Positions 7,529-16,324 of a stretch of 64,000 nt of DNA are shown one piece after another; position 1 is the first letter of the stretch, and each line of letters begins with the position of its first letter. The DNA is from Belliella pelovolcani. Its GTDB lineage: Bacteria; Bacteroidota; Bacteroidia; Cytophagales; Cyclobacteriaceae. The stretch spans positions 1 through 64,000 of the forward strand of contig NZ_FTOP01000004.1 in NCBI RefSeq assembly GCF_900156785.1. The letters run 5' to 3'. The notes below the pieces were generated by a model. That model was not told the origin of the DNA. It worked only from the letters and a program-made list of their open reading frames with translations, and did no database searches. A program made the translations under genes and the position numbers.

Positions 7529-9374
7529 ATTGTGCTTCTTCTTTTTATTTCTCCTAAGTAGTTCTTTGACTGCTCAAGACTATCTTTTTCCTGTAAAACC
7601 AGGACAAAGAAATTTCCTATCAGGTAACTTTAGCGAGATCAGACCAAATCATTTTCATAGTGGTATTGATGTTAAGATCGGTGGAGTGGATGGCGAACCT
7701 ATTTTGTCCATTGCAGACGGCTATGTATACAGAGCAAAGATTTCTTCATTTGGATATGGAAATGTGCTTTATGTGAAGCATCATAACGGACAGTCGTCTG
7801 TCTATGCACATTTACAGAAGTTTTCTCCCAAGATCATGGATAGAATGAAGCAAGAGATGTATGCCAGTCAGAAAAATGAACTTGAGGTATATTTTGATAA
7901 AAATACTTTACTTGTAAAAAGAGGGGAAATCATAGGAAATGGAGGTAATACTGGAAGTTCAGGAGGTCCACATTTACATTTTGAGATTCGCGATAGCCTG
8001 GATAGAGCTATTGAACCTTTGAGGTTTGGGTTCAGAAGGGAAGTGGTGGATCATATTCCTCCTACAGTTTATAAAGTGGCTCTGCGCCCATTGGATTACG
8101 AATCTAGAGTAAATGGTAAATTTGAAAGACAGGAATTTAGCCCAATTCTTGAAGCTGGAAACTATGTTCTTCCAAATGATATCAAAATCACAGGAAATGT
8201 TGGACTTGAAGTGTATGCCATCGACAGGAAGGATGATGTGGGGAATATTTTTGGTGTGCCAATTTATGAGTTATTTGAAGAAGGCCAATCCATATTTAAG
8301 ATCAATGTTGACCACATCGACTTTAACCATGGAAGATTTTTTCTGACCCATACTTACCAAAATCGCTTTGTAAGACTATATCCTTATCCTAACAATCCAT
8401 TGAACCTCTATGAAGTAGACTCTGTAAGCAAAGGAAGGCTTACCGCTATGGATGGACAGCGGAAAAATATTCAAGTAGTGCTCACAGATTTTTATAAAAA
8501 TACCAGAACTTTAACTTTAAATATTTCAGGTGAAATACCTGATAATTACACTTCTAAAGTATCTTCTAATAATGCACCTACCAAAATTAATTATCAAAGG
8601 GAAGTAATGGTGATTGACACCAAACTTTCAGAAGTAGGTACATTAGCTAAAGTATATGCTGGAGATAGAATCATGGAAATAGCACCAGCTTATGAGGAAA
8701 ATGGTAGGAGAGTTTATCTATGGAACATGGAATACGCCATACCAGACTCCATTGATCTTTGTACAGAATTGATTTACCCAGAAGTTGTCCATAAAGTTCC
8801 TTTTGGGGAGGAGCAATTTTTTACTGATGGATTTGTTTCTTTAGGATTTGAGCAAAATACATTATTAGATGATCTTTATTTGCGAATAAACCGAAGAGGG
8901 AATGTCGGAAATCTATCTCTAAGTATCAATCCATCAGGTGATTATTTGCAGCAAAATATGGATGTTAAAATTCATCAGACCCAATATACAGGAAACAAAT
9001 CTCGCTCGCATGTCTATGCTGTTGCGTCTAATGGAAGAAAAAGTTTTGTGGGTGGTACTTGGGAGGGCGATGATATTCAGTTTAAAACCAGAAATTTTGG
9101 TACTTTTGTCATCGATAGTGATGACACAGCCCCAAAAATCCTCCCCATACGCATCAATGCTCAAGAATTAAGATTTCGAATCAGTGATGAAAAGTCAGGT
9201 ATTCGAGATTATGAAGCTTTTGTAAATGGGGAATGGGTTCTGATGCGCTATGAACACAAGCAGGCAGTCATCTGGTCTGAAAAATTAGATAAACAACCTT
9301 TCAAGGGAGAGGTTTTATTGAGAGTAAGGGACATGGCTGGCAATGAAGCCACATGGACTGGTAAAATTCAATAA
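7515..9374 (+). CDS. Periplasmic M23 (LytM-type) metallopeptidase with long C-terminal region
   Basis: 619 residues beginning at TTG; no in-frame ATG precedes the catalytic domain, and the TTG start gives a good signal peptide (MKLNRLCFFFLFLLSSSLTA/QD). The catalytic domain spans about 25-175: zinc ligands His48 and Asp52 in HFHSGIDVK, His98 in YAHL and the His153/His155 pair in GGPHLHFE. M23 enzymes cut peptidoglycan cross-links, or act as degenerate activators; all ligands are present, so activity is likely. The remaining 440 residues are beta-rich and end in an Ig-like module (SGIRDYEAFVNGEWV, RVRDMAGNEATW). The gene overlaps the FAH gene by 14 nt; bcp follows after 26 nt. It may act in cell-wall remodelling at the periplasmic face. 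Confidence 0.88.
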   Translation: MKLNRLCFFFLFLLSSSLTAQDYLFPVKPGQRNFLSGNFSEIRPNHFHSGIDVKIGGVDGEPILSIADGYVYRAKISSFGYGNVLYVKHHNGQSSVYAHLQKFSPKIMDRMKQEMYASQKNELEVYFDKNTLLVKRGEIIGNGGNTGSSGGPHLHFEIRDSLDRAIEPLRFGFRREVVDHIPPTVYKVALRPLDYESRVNGKFERQEFSPILEAGNYVLPNDIKITGNVGLEVYAIDRKDDVGNIFGVPIYELFEEGQSIFKINVDHIDFNHGRFFLTHTYQNRFVRLYPYPNNPLNLYEVDSVSKGRLTAMDGQRKNIQVVLTDFYKNTRTLTLNISGEIPDNYTSKVSSNNAPTKINYQREVMVIDTKLSEVGTLAKVYAGDRIMEIAPAYEENGRRVYLWNMEYAIPDSIDLCTELIYPEVVHKVPFGEEQFFTDGFVSLGFEQNTLLDDLYLRINRRGNVGNLSLSINPSGDYLQQNMDVKIHQTQYTGNKSRSHVYAVASNGRKSFVGGTWEGDDIQFKTRNFGTFVIDSDDTAPKILPIRINAQELRFRISDEKSGIRDYEAFVNGEWVLMRYEHKQAVIWSEKLDKQPFKGEVLLRVRDMAGNEATWTGKIQ

Positions 9375-9400
9375 ATCTTTAACTTTCAAAAAGAAAAACT

Positions 9401-9850
9401 ATGTCACTAGAAGTAGGAAATGTAGCACCTGATTTTCAATCTATCGATCAAAATGGAAACCCGATCAAGCTTTCGGATTTCAAAGGCAAAAAAGTAGTAC
9501 TTTATTTTTATCCAAAAGACAACACACCTGGATGTACTGCCCAAGCTTGCGACCTCAGAGACAATTATGAAGCCTTGCAAAAAGCAGGTTATGTAGTACT
9601 CGGCGTGAGCTCTGACTCAGTCAAATCCCATCAAAAATTTATTGAAAAACAAAACCTACCTTTTTCCCTGATTGCAGATGAGGATAAGTCTGTGCATGAA
9701 GCTTACGGTACATGGGTAGAAAAATCCATGTATGGAAGAAAGTACTTGGGAACGGCTCGTACCACCTTTATCATTGACGAGCAAGGCAAAATCACTGAAA
9801 TTATCGATAAAGTGAAAACAAAGGAACACACAAATCAAATTCTCAAATAA
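9401..9850 (+). CDS. bcp: Thioredoxin-dependent thiol peroxidase (Bcp/PrxQ)
   Basis: 149 residues. The peroxidatic cysteine is Cys45 in YPKDNTPGCTAQACDLRD and the resolving cysteine Cys50 lies five residues on, the classic atypical 2-Cys Bcp layout. It reduces hydrogen peroxide and organic hydroperoxides with electrons from thioredoxin in the cytoplasm. Other fold marks are LSDFKGKKVVLYFYP (25-39) and GVSSDSVKSHQKF. ATG at 9401 is 26 nt after the M23 stop, and the transketolase gene starts 15 nt after its own stop, so it is probably in one transcript with both. No promoter is evident in front of it. Confidence 0.96.
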   Translation: MSLEVGNVAPDFQSIDQNGNPIKLSDFKGKKVVLYFYPKDNTPGCTAQACDLRDNYEALQKAGYVVLGVSSDSVKSHQKFIEKQNLPFSLIADEDKSVHEAYGTWVEKSMYGRKYLGTARTTFIIDEQGKITEIIDKVKTKEHTNQILK

Positions 9851-9865
9851 CAATATTCCAATCCA

Positions 9866-10717
9866 ATGGAAAAACAACCTTTAGCACAACTTACTAAAAT
9901 CTCAAGCCAAGTTAGACGTGACATTCTCCGCATGGTACATGCAGTGCAGTCAGGTCATCCCGGCGCCTCTCTAGGCTGTACGGAGTTCTTTGTTGCACTT
10001 TACTTCAATCAGATGAAGCATGATAGTAGCTTCAACATGGATGGAGTAGGAGAAGATCTCTTTTTCTTATCCAATGGCCATATTTCACCAGTTTGGTATT
10101 CTGTACTGGCTAGAAGTGGCTATTTCTCTGTTGAGGAAATGAAGACTTTCAGAAAGCTCAATAGCCGTTTGCAAGGTCACCCAGCTACGGAAGAACATCT
10201 TCCAGGTGTTAGAATTGCCTCTGGATCCCTAGGTCAGGGCTTATCTGCTGCTATTGGAGCAGCGCAAGTCAAGAAACTCAATCAAGATGATAGGTTGGTC
10301 TATGTATTGATGGGTGATGGTGAGCAGCAAGAGGGTCAAGTATGGGAAGCGGCCATGTATGGCGCCCACTATGGTGTTGACAACCTCATAGCTACCATTG
10401 ACTTCAATAGGCAGCAGATCGATGGGCCTACCAAAGATGTGATGGACTTGAAAGACTTGAAAGCTAAATGGGAAGCATTTGGATGGGAGGTCGTCGAAAC
10501 AGTTGAAGGTAATAATATGGAAGCAGTGTTAGCAGGATTGGAAAAAGCAAAATCGCTTACTGGAAAAGGAAAACCTGTTTTGAATCTATTGCATACCGAG
10601 ATGGGCTATGGCGTTGACTTCATGGTCGGAACACACAAGTGGCATGGAATTGCTCCGAGTGACGAGCAACTTGCCAATGCATTAGGCCAATTAGAAGAAA
10701 CTTTAGGAGACTATTAA
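9866..10717 (+). CDS. Transketolase, N-terminal (thiamine diphosphate-binding) subunit
   Basis: 283 residues, equal to the N-terminal half of a full-length transketolase. The thiamine diphosphate motif is GDGEQQEGQVWEAAM with the Asn in IDFNRQQIDG (about residues 150-190). Upstream are GHPGASLGCTEFFVALY and FLSNGHISPVWY, typical of split enzymes. With the next gene it should form an alpha2beta2 transketolase that moves two-carbon ketol units in the non-oxidative pentose phosphate pathway. ATG at 9866 lies 15 nt after bcp. Split transketolases are common in Bacteroidota and archaea; this is not a truncation. Confidence 0.94.
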   Translation: MEKQPLAQLTKISSQVRRDILRMVHAVQSGHPGASLGCTEFFVALYFNQMKHDSSFNMDGVGEDLFFLSNGHISPVWYSVLARSGYFSVEEMKTFRKLNSRLQGHPATEEHLPGVRIASGSLGQGLSAAIGAAQVKKLNQDDRLVYVLMGDGEQQEGQVWEAAMYGAHYGVDNLIATIDFNRQQIDGPTKDVMDLKDLKAKWEAFGWEVVETVEGNNMEAVLAGLEKAKSLTGKGKPVLNLLHTEMGYGVDFMVGTHKWHGIAPSDEQLANALGQLEETLGDY

Positions 10718-10730
10718 ATTGAGGAATACA

Positions 10731-11699
10731 ATGGACAAGACATTAGATTTAAAATATACTTATACAGAAAAGAAAGATACACGTTCAGGTTTCGGGGATG
10801 GTCTGCTTGAGGCTGGAAGAAGAAATCCGAATGTGGTAGGGCTTTGTGCTGATTTGATTGGTTCCTTGAAAATGGGTGCTTTTCAAAAAGAGTTTCCAGA
10901 GCGTTTTTTCCAAGTAGGAATAGCGGAAGCTAATATGATCGGTTTGGCAGCAGGTATGACGATAGGTGGGAAAATTCCTTTTACAGGAACATTTGCTAAC
11001 TTCTCCACTGGTCGTGTCTATGATCAGATCAGGCAATCAGTAGCTTATTCTGACAAAAATGTAAAGATATGTGCTTCTCACGCAGGATTGACTTTGGGTG
11101 AGGATGGTGCTACACATCAAATTCTGGAGGATGTGGGCATGATGAAAATGCTCCCACATATGACTGTAATCAATCCATGTGATTACAATCAAACCAAAGC
11201 TGCCACTATGGCTATTGCTGAGCATGAAGGTCCAGTTTACCTGAGATTTGGACGTCCATCATGGCCGATATTCACTCCTGCAGATCAAAAATTCGAAATA
11301 GGTAAGGCTTGGAAAATGATCGAAGGAACAGACGTGACCATCTTCGCGACGGGCCATTTGGTATGGGAGGCTGTAGTAGCTGAAGCCATGCTTAGAGAGG
11401 AAGGTATCTCTGCTGAAGTAATCAATATTCATACGATCAAGCCGCTTGATGAAGAAGCAATCATAGCCTCAGTTAAGAAAACGGGTTGTGCTGTATCCGC
11501 AGAAGAGCATCAGCTAAATGGTGGCCTAGGTGACAGCATCGCTCAGACATTGATCAGAAATAATCCAGCTCCATTGGAATACATCGGTGTCAATGATAGC
11601 TTTGGCGAGTCAGGTACGCCGACTGAATTATTAGAAAAATACGGCTTAAATGCTGAGAATATTGTAAAAGCTGCTAAGAAAGCGATAGCTAGGAAATAG
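10731..11699 (+). CDS. Transketolase, C-terminal (pyrimidine-binding) subunit
   Basis: 322 residues from ATG 10731. An in-frame TTG at 10719 is possible, but GAGGA at 10721-10725 sits well as a ribosome-binding site for the ATG, so I take the ATG. The catalytic glutamate that protonates the cofactor is in QVGIAEANMIGLAAGM. The block GTFANFSTGRVYDQIRQS and the C-terminal domain VTIFATGHLVWEA...AEEHQLNGGLGDSIAQ complete the DXS/transketolase C-terminal half. The start lies 13 nt after the stop of the N-terminal subunit. It is the last gene of the run that begins at 6917, closed by the terminator at 11731. Confidence 0.94.
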   Translation: MDKTLDLKYTYTEKKDTRSGFGDGLLEAGRRNPNVVGLCADLIGSLKMGAFQKEFPERFFQVGIAEANMIGLAAGMTIGGKIPFTGTFANFSTGRVYDQIRQSVAYSDKNVKICASHAGLTLGEDGATHQILEDVGMMKMLPHMTVINPCDYNQTKAATMAIAEHEGPVYLRFGRPSWPIFTPADQKFEIGKAWKMIEGTDVTIFATGHLVWEAVVAEAMLREEGISAEVINIHTIKPLDEEAIIASVKKTGCAVSAEEHQLNGGLGDSIAQTLIRNNPAPLEYIGVNDSFGESGTPTELLEKYGLNAENIVKAAKKAIARK

Positions 11700-11730
11700 A
11701 TTTAAGACTTAAGATTATAAAATTGATTGG

Positions 11731-11769
11731 TCCTCCAGAAGCGTGATTCGTTTCTGGAGGATTTTTTTT
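11731..11769 (+). terminator. Rho-independent terminator after the transketolase genes
   Basis: Perfect 10-bp stem TCCTCCAGAA (11731-11740) with TTCTGGAGGA (11752-11761), an 11-nt loop and eight T (11762-11769). Confidence 0.95.
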
Positions 11770-11859
11770 GTTTGTTCACAAATTCCATTTTTCCATCAAA
11801 GGTTTTTCCGAACCAAATCATATCCTTACTTTTAAAATAGACTTAAAAACAAAATAACT

Positions 11860-14800
11860 ATGATCAAAAAATACATACCTATGCTATTGCTAATCCTGTT
11901 ATCAGATTTAGCAATGGCTCAAGGAACTAGGTTACTGAGGGAGCCTACGATCAGCAAAGATTATATCGTCTTTGTCTATGCCAATGACCTTTGGAGGGTA
12001 AGCAAGTCTGGTGGCGATGCCATCCGCCTGACGAGCAATGAAGGTGCTGAAAATAGACCTCACTTTTCCCCAGATGGGAAACACATTGCTTTCACAGCCC
12101 AATATGACGGCAATACCGACGTATATGTGATTCCAGTAGAGGGAGGAGAGCCTAGGAGATTGACTTGGCATCCAGGGCCTGATATTGCAGCAGGTTGGAC
12201 TCCAGATGGTAAAGAAGTGCTATTCAATTCATCAAGAGCCAATGTACCTACCAAGGAATCAAAATTCTATACCATACCTTTGGAAGGGGGCATGGAAAAA
12301 GAGCTGCCTATACCAAGAGCTGTCAATGGCAGACTTTCTGCTGATGCCAAGCATATTGCGTATCAGCAAATCGCATTTTGGGATCCTGAATGGAGAAATT
12401 ATCGTGGTGGTCAAGCTAAGCCAATCTGGATAGTTAATATGGATGACTATTCTTTACAAATGACTCCACAGACAGATAATGAAAGACATACTATGCCTGT
12501 TTGGCATGGTAGTAAAGTTTTTTTCTTGTCTGAACTAGACTATGCCAATAACATCTGGTCTTATGACCCAGAGTCAAAAGATCTAAAGCAGGAAACTTTT
12601 CATACAGATTTCGATATCAAAAACCTAGACTCTAATGGATCGGAGGTGGTTTACGAACAAGGTGGATATTTGCATATCCTCACACCGGCCAATGGTCAAA
12701 CAAAACAGTTGGAAGTCAATGTCAGAGGAGATTTCCACTGGGCGAGAGAGCGATGGGAGTCTGTCTCAGGCTCTAGATTAAGTAATCCCGCAATTTCGCC
12801 ATCTGGTCAGCGTGCATTATTTGAGTATAGAGGTGAAATCATCACTGTACCAAAAGACAAAGGAGATGCAAGAAATCTAACTCAAAGTTCTCGAATAGCA
12901 GAACGCTCACCAGTTTGGTCACCAGATGGTCAGCAGATCGCTTGGTTTTCTGATGAATCAGGAGAATATCATTTGATGATTGGAGATCAAGAAGGTTTGA
13001 CCCAGCCAAAGAAAATCGAACTACCAACCAAGACCTTTTATTTCAAACCAGAATGGTCCCCAGATGGCAAATTCATAGCCTATACTGATACAGATTACAA
13101 TCTTTGGTTTGTCAATGTAGCAAGTGGGGTTGCTAAGATTGCGGATACAGATAGATTTGCACATCCAAATAGGTCTTTGAATCCAGTATGGTCTCCTGAT
13201 AGCAAATGGGTGGCTTATGCAAGATTACTTGATAGTCAATTCAAGGCAATTTTTGTCTATAATATAGAAACTGGCAAGAAAATTCAAGTTACAGATGGGA
13301 TGGCAGATGCAATTTCTCCTATTTGGGATGCTAATGGCGAGTATCTATACTATTTGGCCAGTACCAATTTTGGATTGAATACTGGCTGGTTAGATATGAG
13401 TTCTTACGATAGGCCTACGACAAGAGGCTTGTATGTGACTGTCTTAAGTAAAAATGGCGTCACACCATTTCTACCAGAGAGTGATGAAGAGAAACCAAAG
13501 TCTGAAGCTAAAACTGATGAGAAAAAAAACGGAACCAAAGCAGTGGTCATAGATGAGGAGGGACTTTGGGATAGAATTGTTGCCGTAGATATTCCAATTA
13601 GGGATTATCCAGCCTTGGTGATGGGGCCTGAGCAAACTGTTTTCTACATGGAAAGCATCCCTAATCAAAGAGGTCTAACCTTGCATAAATACAACTTCAA
13701 AGATAAGAAGTCTGATGTATTCATGACAGGGGTGAGTAATGCAGTGGTGTCCTTGGATAGGAAGTCCATGCTATATCAGGCCAATGGGAATTGGGGGATT
13801 GTAGATACCAATGGCAATGGAAAAAAACCAGGAGATGGGGCATTGAAAGCCATCTCGTCTTTACAGGTAAAGATCAACCCAAAAGAAGAATGGGAGCAAA
13901 TCTATCGTGAAGGTTGGAGATATCAGAGAGATTTTCTCTATGTAGACAATGTGCATGGTGCTCCTTGGGATGAAATCTACGAATGGTACAAACCATGGGT
14001 GGACCATGTCAGACACCGTTCTGATATGAATTATGTGATTGATATCCTTGGTGGTGAGGTTGCAGTCGGCCATAGCTACACCTCAGGAGGTGACTTTCCT
14101 TCGGTAAAAAGTGTGTCTATTGGTCTGCTCGGAGCTGATTATGAAGTTCATCAAGGAAAAGTAAGGATCAAAAAGATTTATAATGGTGAAAATTGGAATC
14201 CTAATTTAACAGCTCCATTAGCACATCCTGGATTGAAAATTTCTGAGGGAGACTATATTCTTGAAGTAAATGGTGTAGCAGTTGACTCGCAAGTCAATTT
14301 CTATAGCTATTTTGAGGGAATGGCCAATAAACAGGTAAAGCTAAAAGTGAATGATAAGCCAGATGTAGCGGGTGCTCGATCAATCACCGTAGTAGCCATT
14401 GCTAATGAAAGTGGACTTAGAAATATTGATTGGGTAGAAGGAAATAGAAGAAAGGTAGACGAGCTGTCCAATGGGCAATTGGCTTATGTCTATGTTCCAA
14501 ATACAGGTCAACCAGGCTACACCTCTTTCAACAGATATTACTTTGCACAGCAGGATAAAAAAGGTGCAGTGATAGATGAAAGAAACAATGGTGGGGGCTC
14601 TGCTGCTGACTACATGGTTGATATCATGGCCAGACAGCTTCATGGCTATTTCAATAGCCGAGCAAATGACAGAAAACCATTTACTACACCAATGGCGGGT
14701 ATTTGGGGACCTAAGGTCATGTTGATCAACGAAAGAGCTGGGTCAGGAGGTGATTTGTTACCTTATCTATTCAGTAAAATGGAAATCGGGCCTCTGATCG

Positions 14801-15102
14801 GAACCCAGACTTGGGGTGGTCTTGTCGGGACTTGGGATACGCCATCATTTATCGATGGTGGTCGTATGGTTGCTCCTAGAGGTGGTTTCTTTGATGTAGA
14901 TGGAGAATGGGCAGTTGAAGCAGTCGGTGTAGCCCCAGACATCAAAATAGAGCAAACCCCAAAGGATGTAATCGAAGGTCGCGATCCGCAACTAGAAAGA
15001 GCTGTTCAAGAAGCTTTGAAGCTGATGGAGACCGAATCTATAGAGCTCAAACCTGAGCCAAAAGCTCCAATCAGGTACTTTAGACCCGAAAAAAAGAATT
15101 AA
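11860..15102 (+). CDS. Tricorn-like S41 protease with signal peptide
   Basis: 1080 residues, near the length of archaeal tricorn protease. Signal peptide MIKKYIPMLLLILLSDLAMA/QG. Then a TolB/tricorn-type beta-propeller region (about 25-520) with repeated PxxSPDGKxIAF blades (HFSPDGKHIAFTAQ, WSPDGQQIAWFSDE, WSPDGKFIAYTD), a core-1 helical segment, a PDZ domain (about 765-850; LKISEGDYILEVNGVAV), and the S41 protease core. The nucleophile is Ser962 in ERAGSGGDLLPYLF, and VIDERNNGGGSAADY provides the preceding oxyanion segment. It should cut oligopeptides in the periplasm, probably trimming proteolysis products. A charged linker (about 544-562) interrupts the propellers. It is monocistronic with its own terminator. 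Confidence 0.93.
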   Translation: MIKKYIPMLLLILLSDLAMAQGTRLLREPTISKDYIVFVYANDLWRVSKSGGDAIRLTSNEGAENRPHFSPDGKHIAFTAQYDGNTDVYVIPVEGGEPRRLTWHPGPDIAAGWTPDGKEVLFNSSRANVPTKESKFYTIPLEGGMEKELPIPRAVNGRLSADAKHIAYQQIAFWDPEWRNYRGGQAKPIWIVNMDDYSLQMTPQTDNERHTMPVWHGSKVFFLSELDYANNIWSYDPESKDLKQETFHTDFDIKNLDSNGSEVVYEQGGYLHILTPANGQTKQLEVNVRGDFHWARERWESVSGSRLSNPAISPSGQRALFEYRGEIITVPKDKGDARNLTQSSRIAERSPVWSPDGQQIAWFSDESGEYHLMIGDQEGLTQPKKIELPTKTFYFKPEWSPDGKFIAYTDTDYNLWFVNVASGVAKIADTDRFAHPNRSLNPVWSPDSKWVAYARLLDSQFKAIFVYNIETGKKIQVTDGMADAISPIWDANGEYLYYLASTNFGLNTGWLDMSSYDRPTTRGLYVTVLSKNGVTPFLPESDEEKPKSEAKTDEKKNGTKAVVIDEEGLWDRIVAVDIPIRDYPALVMGPEQTVFYMESIPNQRGLTLHKYNFKDKKSDVFMTGVSNAVVSLDRKSMLYQANGNWGIVDTNGNGKKPGDGALKAISSLQVKINPKEEWEQIYREGWRYQRDFLYVDNVHGAPWDEIYEWYKPWVDHVRHRSDMNYVIDILGGEVAVGHSYTSGGDFPSVKSVSIGLLGADYEVHQGKVRIKKIYNGENWNPNLTAPLAHPGLKISEGDYILEVNGVAVDSQVNFYSYFEGMANKQVKLKVNDKPDVAGARSITVVAIANESGLRNIDWVEGNRRKVDELSNGQLAYVYVPNTGQPGYTSFNRYYFAQQDKKGAVIDERNNGGGSAADYMVDIMARQLHGYFNSRANDRKPFTTPMAGIWGPKVMLINERAGSGGDLLPYLFSKMEIGPLIGTQTWGGLVGTWDTPSFIDGGRMVAPRGGFFDVDGEWAVEAVGVAPDIKIEQTPKDVIEGRDPQLERAVQEALKLMETESIELKPEPKAPIRYFRPEKKN

Positions 15103-15122
15103 AATATCTAGGCTTTTAAATT

Positions 15123-15158
15123 AAAAAAATCCAGTCAATTTATTGGCTGGATTTTTTT
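15123..15158 (+). terminator. Terminator after the tricorn-like protease gene
   Basis: Stem CCAGTCAAT/ATTGGCTGG (one G-T wobble, 2-nt loop) at 15131-15150, flanked by seven A on the left and seven T on the right (15152-15158). The symmetry allows activity in both directions. Confidence 0.92.
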
Positions 15159-15221
15159 AATTCTATGCATAATTATGTGGGGAAATATCCGTAAATTTCT
15201 ATGATTCAGACCAATAGAGCT

Positions 15222-15356
15222 ATGTATGTCCTTCACTTAAAAAATGTATTGACCTTGTGTCTTTTACTATTCTTGACCTCCTGCTTTACTTATGTCAAAA
15301 TTCCAGAAAGTAAATTACAATCAAATCGTCAAATTAAAAACCCAATGCAAGAATAA
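15222..15356 (+). CDS. Possible small lipoprotein, 44 residues
   Basis: A short open frame reads MYVLHLKNVLTLC, a hydrophobic run, then LLFLTSC and about 22 polar residues ending in IKNPMQE. The lipobox-like LTSC after a short hydrophobic stretch fits a signal peptidase II site, predicting a tiny lipoprotein with a tail of about 22 residues. An in-frame ATG at 15201 would add seven residues. A TAAATTTC element at 15192-15199 is one base from a -7 box, which would favour the 15222 start. It lies between a terminator and a convergent gene. It may instead be the remnant of a longer lipoprotein gene. No homologue recognised. Confidence 0.35.
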   Translation: MYVLHLKNVLTLCLLLFLTSCFTYVKIPESKLQSNRQIKNPMQE

Positions 15357-15381
15357 CTTAATCATCCAATAATTTCATTCA

Positions 15382-16275
15382 CTAATCATTGACTCTATCC
15401 ATCACTACGATCATCTTACCAAGCTTCTTTGAATAAGCTAACCTGCTTATTTTGCCGTATCCTTCTAAAGATACTTCACCTAGTTTAGTCCACTGATTTT
15501 CGTTATATTTCCTTGCATATAGATTTTTACCATCAGAACTCATTAAGTAATTTTTGTCCAACCAAATGAAATCTTCGATGCTACCCATTGTTTGACCCAA
15601 ATCCACCGACTCTCTTTTCTTGATATCAAATCCTTTGATTGCGAAGGATTTCTCTTGGTCTCTCTCAAAAACTGTGTTTTTGTCAATGAAGCTAATGATA
15701 CTTGTTTTGGGTTGTCGGCGCACTGTACGTCCTATATTTTGACTAATAGTCAACTTTTCTTCTTTGCTATAGGGGTATACCAAGGAATTGGGTCTTCCAA
15801 GTACAAACATCGCGGCCTTATTATCATACCAATCATAATAACCTACGGGTTCGATATCATCATAGAGTAATTCAGGTTCTCCAAAATTGGTCGGGTATAG
15901 CCATAATCTTTGCTTTCCATTTTCTTCCACAGTGACAGCTGAAACATATAGCCCACAATCTGTCAATCGGGGAGAATATTCATTTTGATCTTTCGTTTTT
16001 GTAAGGTTGGTGAATTTTCCAGTCTCAAAATTATAGATGATTATATCAAAGTTCCCTGCTTGATCCGCAGATGAAAAGGCAAGCTGTTTATCATTGATGA
16101 AACTAGGTTGATTATCATAGCCATCTCTATCGGTGATTTTGGTGATTTGGCCTAGAGTAATATTCTTCCCTGATTTCTTCACATCTATAGCGATCAAGTC
16201 TGTACTACTTTGAGCAAATCCTAGCTGAAAGCAAATAAAAACGAGCAGGAAAGTGGAAAATGATTGTTTGTACAT
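15382..16275 (-). CDS. Secreted TolB-like beta-propeller protein
   Basis: 297 residues with signal peptide MYKQSFSTFLLVFICFQLGFA/QS. The mature part shows WD40-like/TolB-type blades: TKITDRDGYDNQPSFINDKQ, FDIIIYNFETGKFTNLTKT, YSPRLTDCGLYVSAVTV, and later FIDKNTVFERD and YLMSSDGKNLYARKYNE. No catalytic domain follows, so this is a stand-alone propeller, probably a periplasmic binding or scaffolding protein; function unknown. ATG at 16275 is divergent from the MpaB-like gene, with 49 bp between the starts. The similarity to the propeller of the adjacent tricorn-like protease is of fold type only. Confidence 0.75.
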   Translation of the reverse strand: MYKQSFSTFLLVFICFQLGFAQSSTDLIAIDVKKSGKNITLGQITKITDRDGYDNQPSFINDKQLAFSSADQAGNFDIIIYNFETGKFTNLTKTKDQNEYSPRLTDCGLYVSAVTVEENGKQRLWLYPTNFGEPELLYDDIEPVGYYDWYDNKAAMFVLGRPNSLVYPYSKEEKLTISQNIGRTVRRQPKTSIISFIDKNTVFERDQEKSFAIKGFDIKKRESVDLGQTMGSIEDFIWLDKNYLMSSDGKNLYARKYNENQWTKLGEVSLEGYGKISRLAYSKKLGKMIVVMDRVND

Positions 16276-16324
16276 ATTCGTTGTTTTTTCAGAAACTAAA
16301 TTACAAAACGAAGGTTAGAAAGAT

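Noticed and set aside
10719-10730. TTG start for the transketolase C-terminal subunit
   Set aside because: The ATG at 10731 has GAGGA at the right distance and opens at a normal N-terminus.
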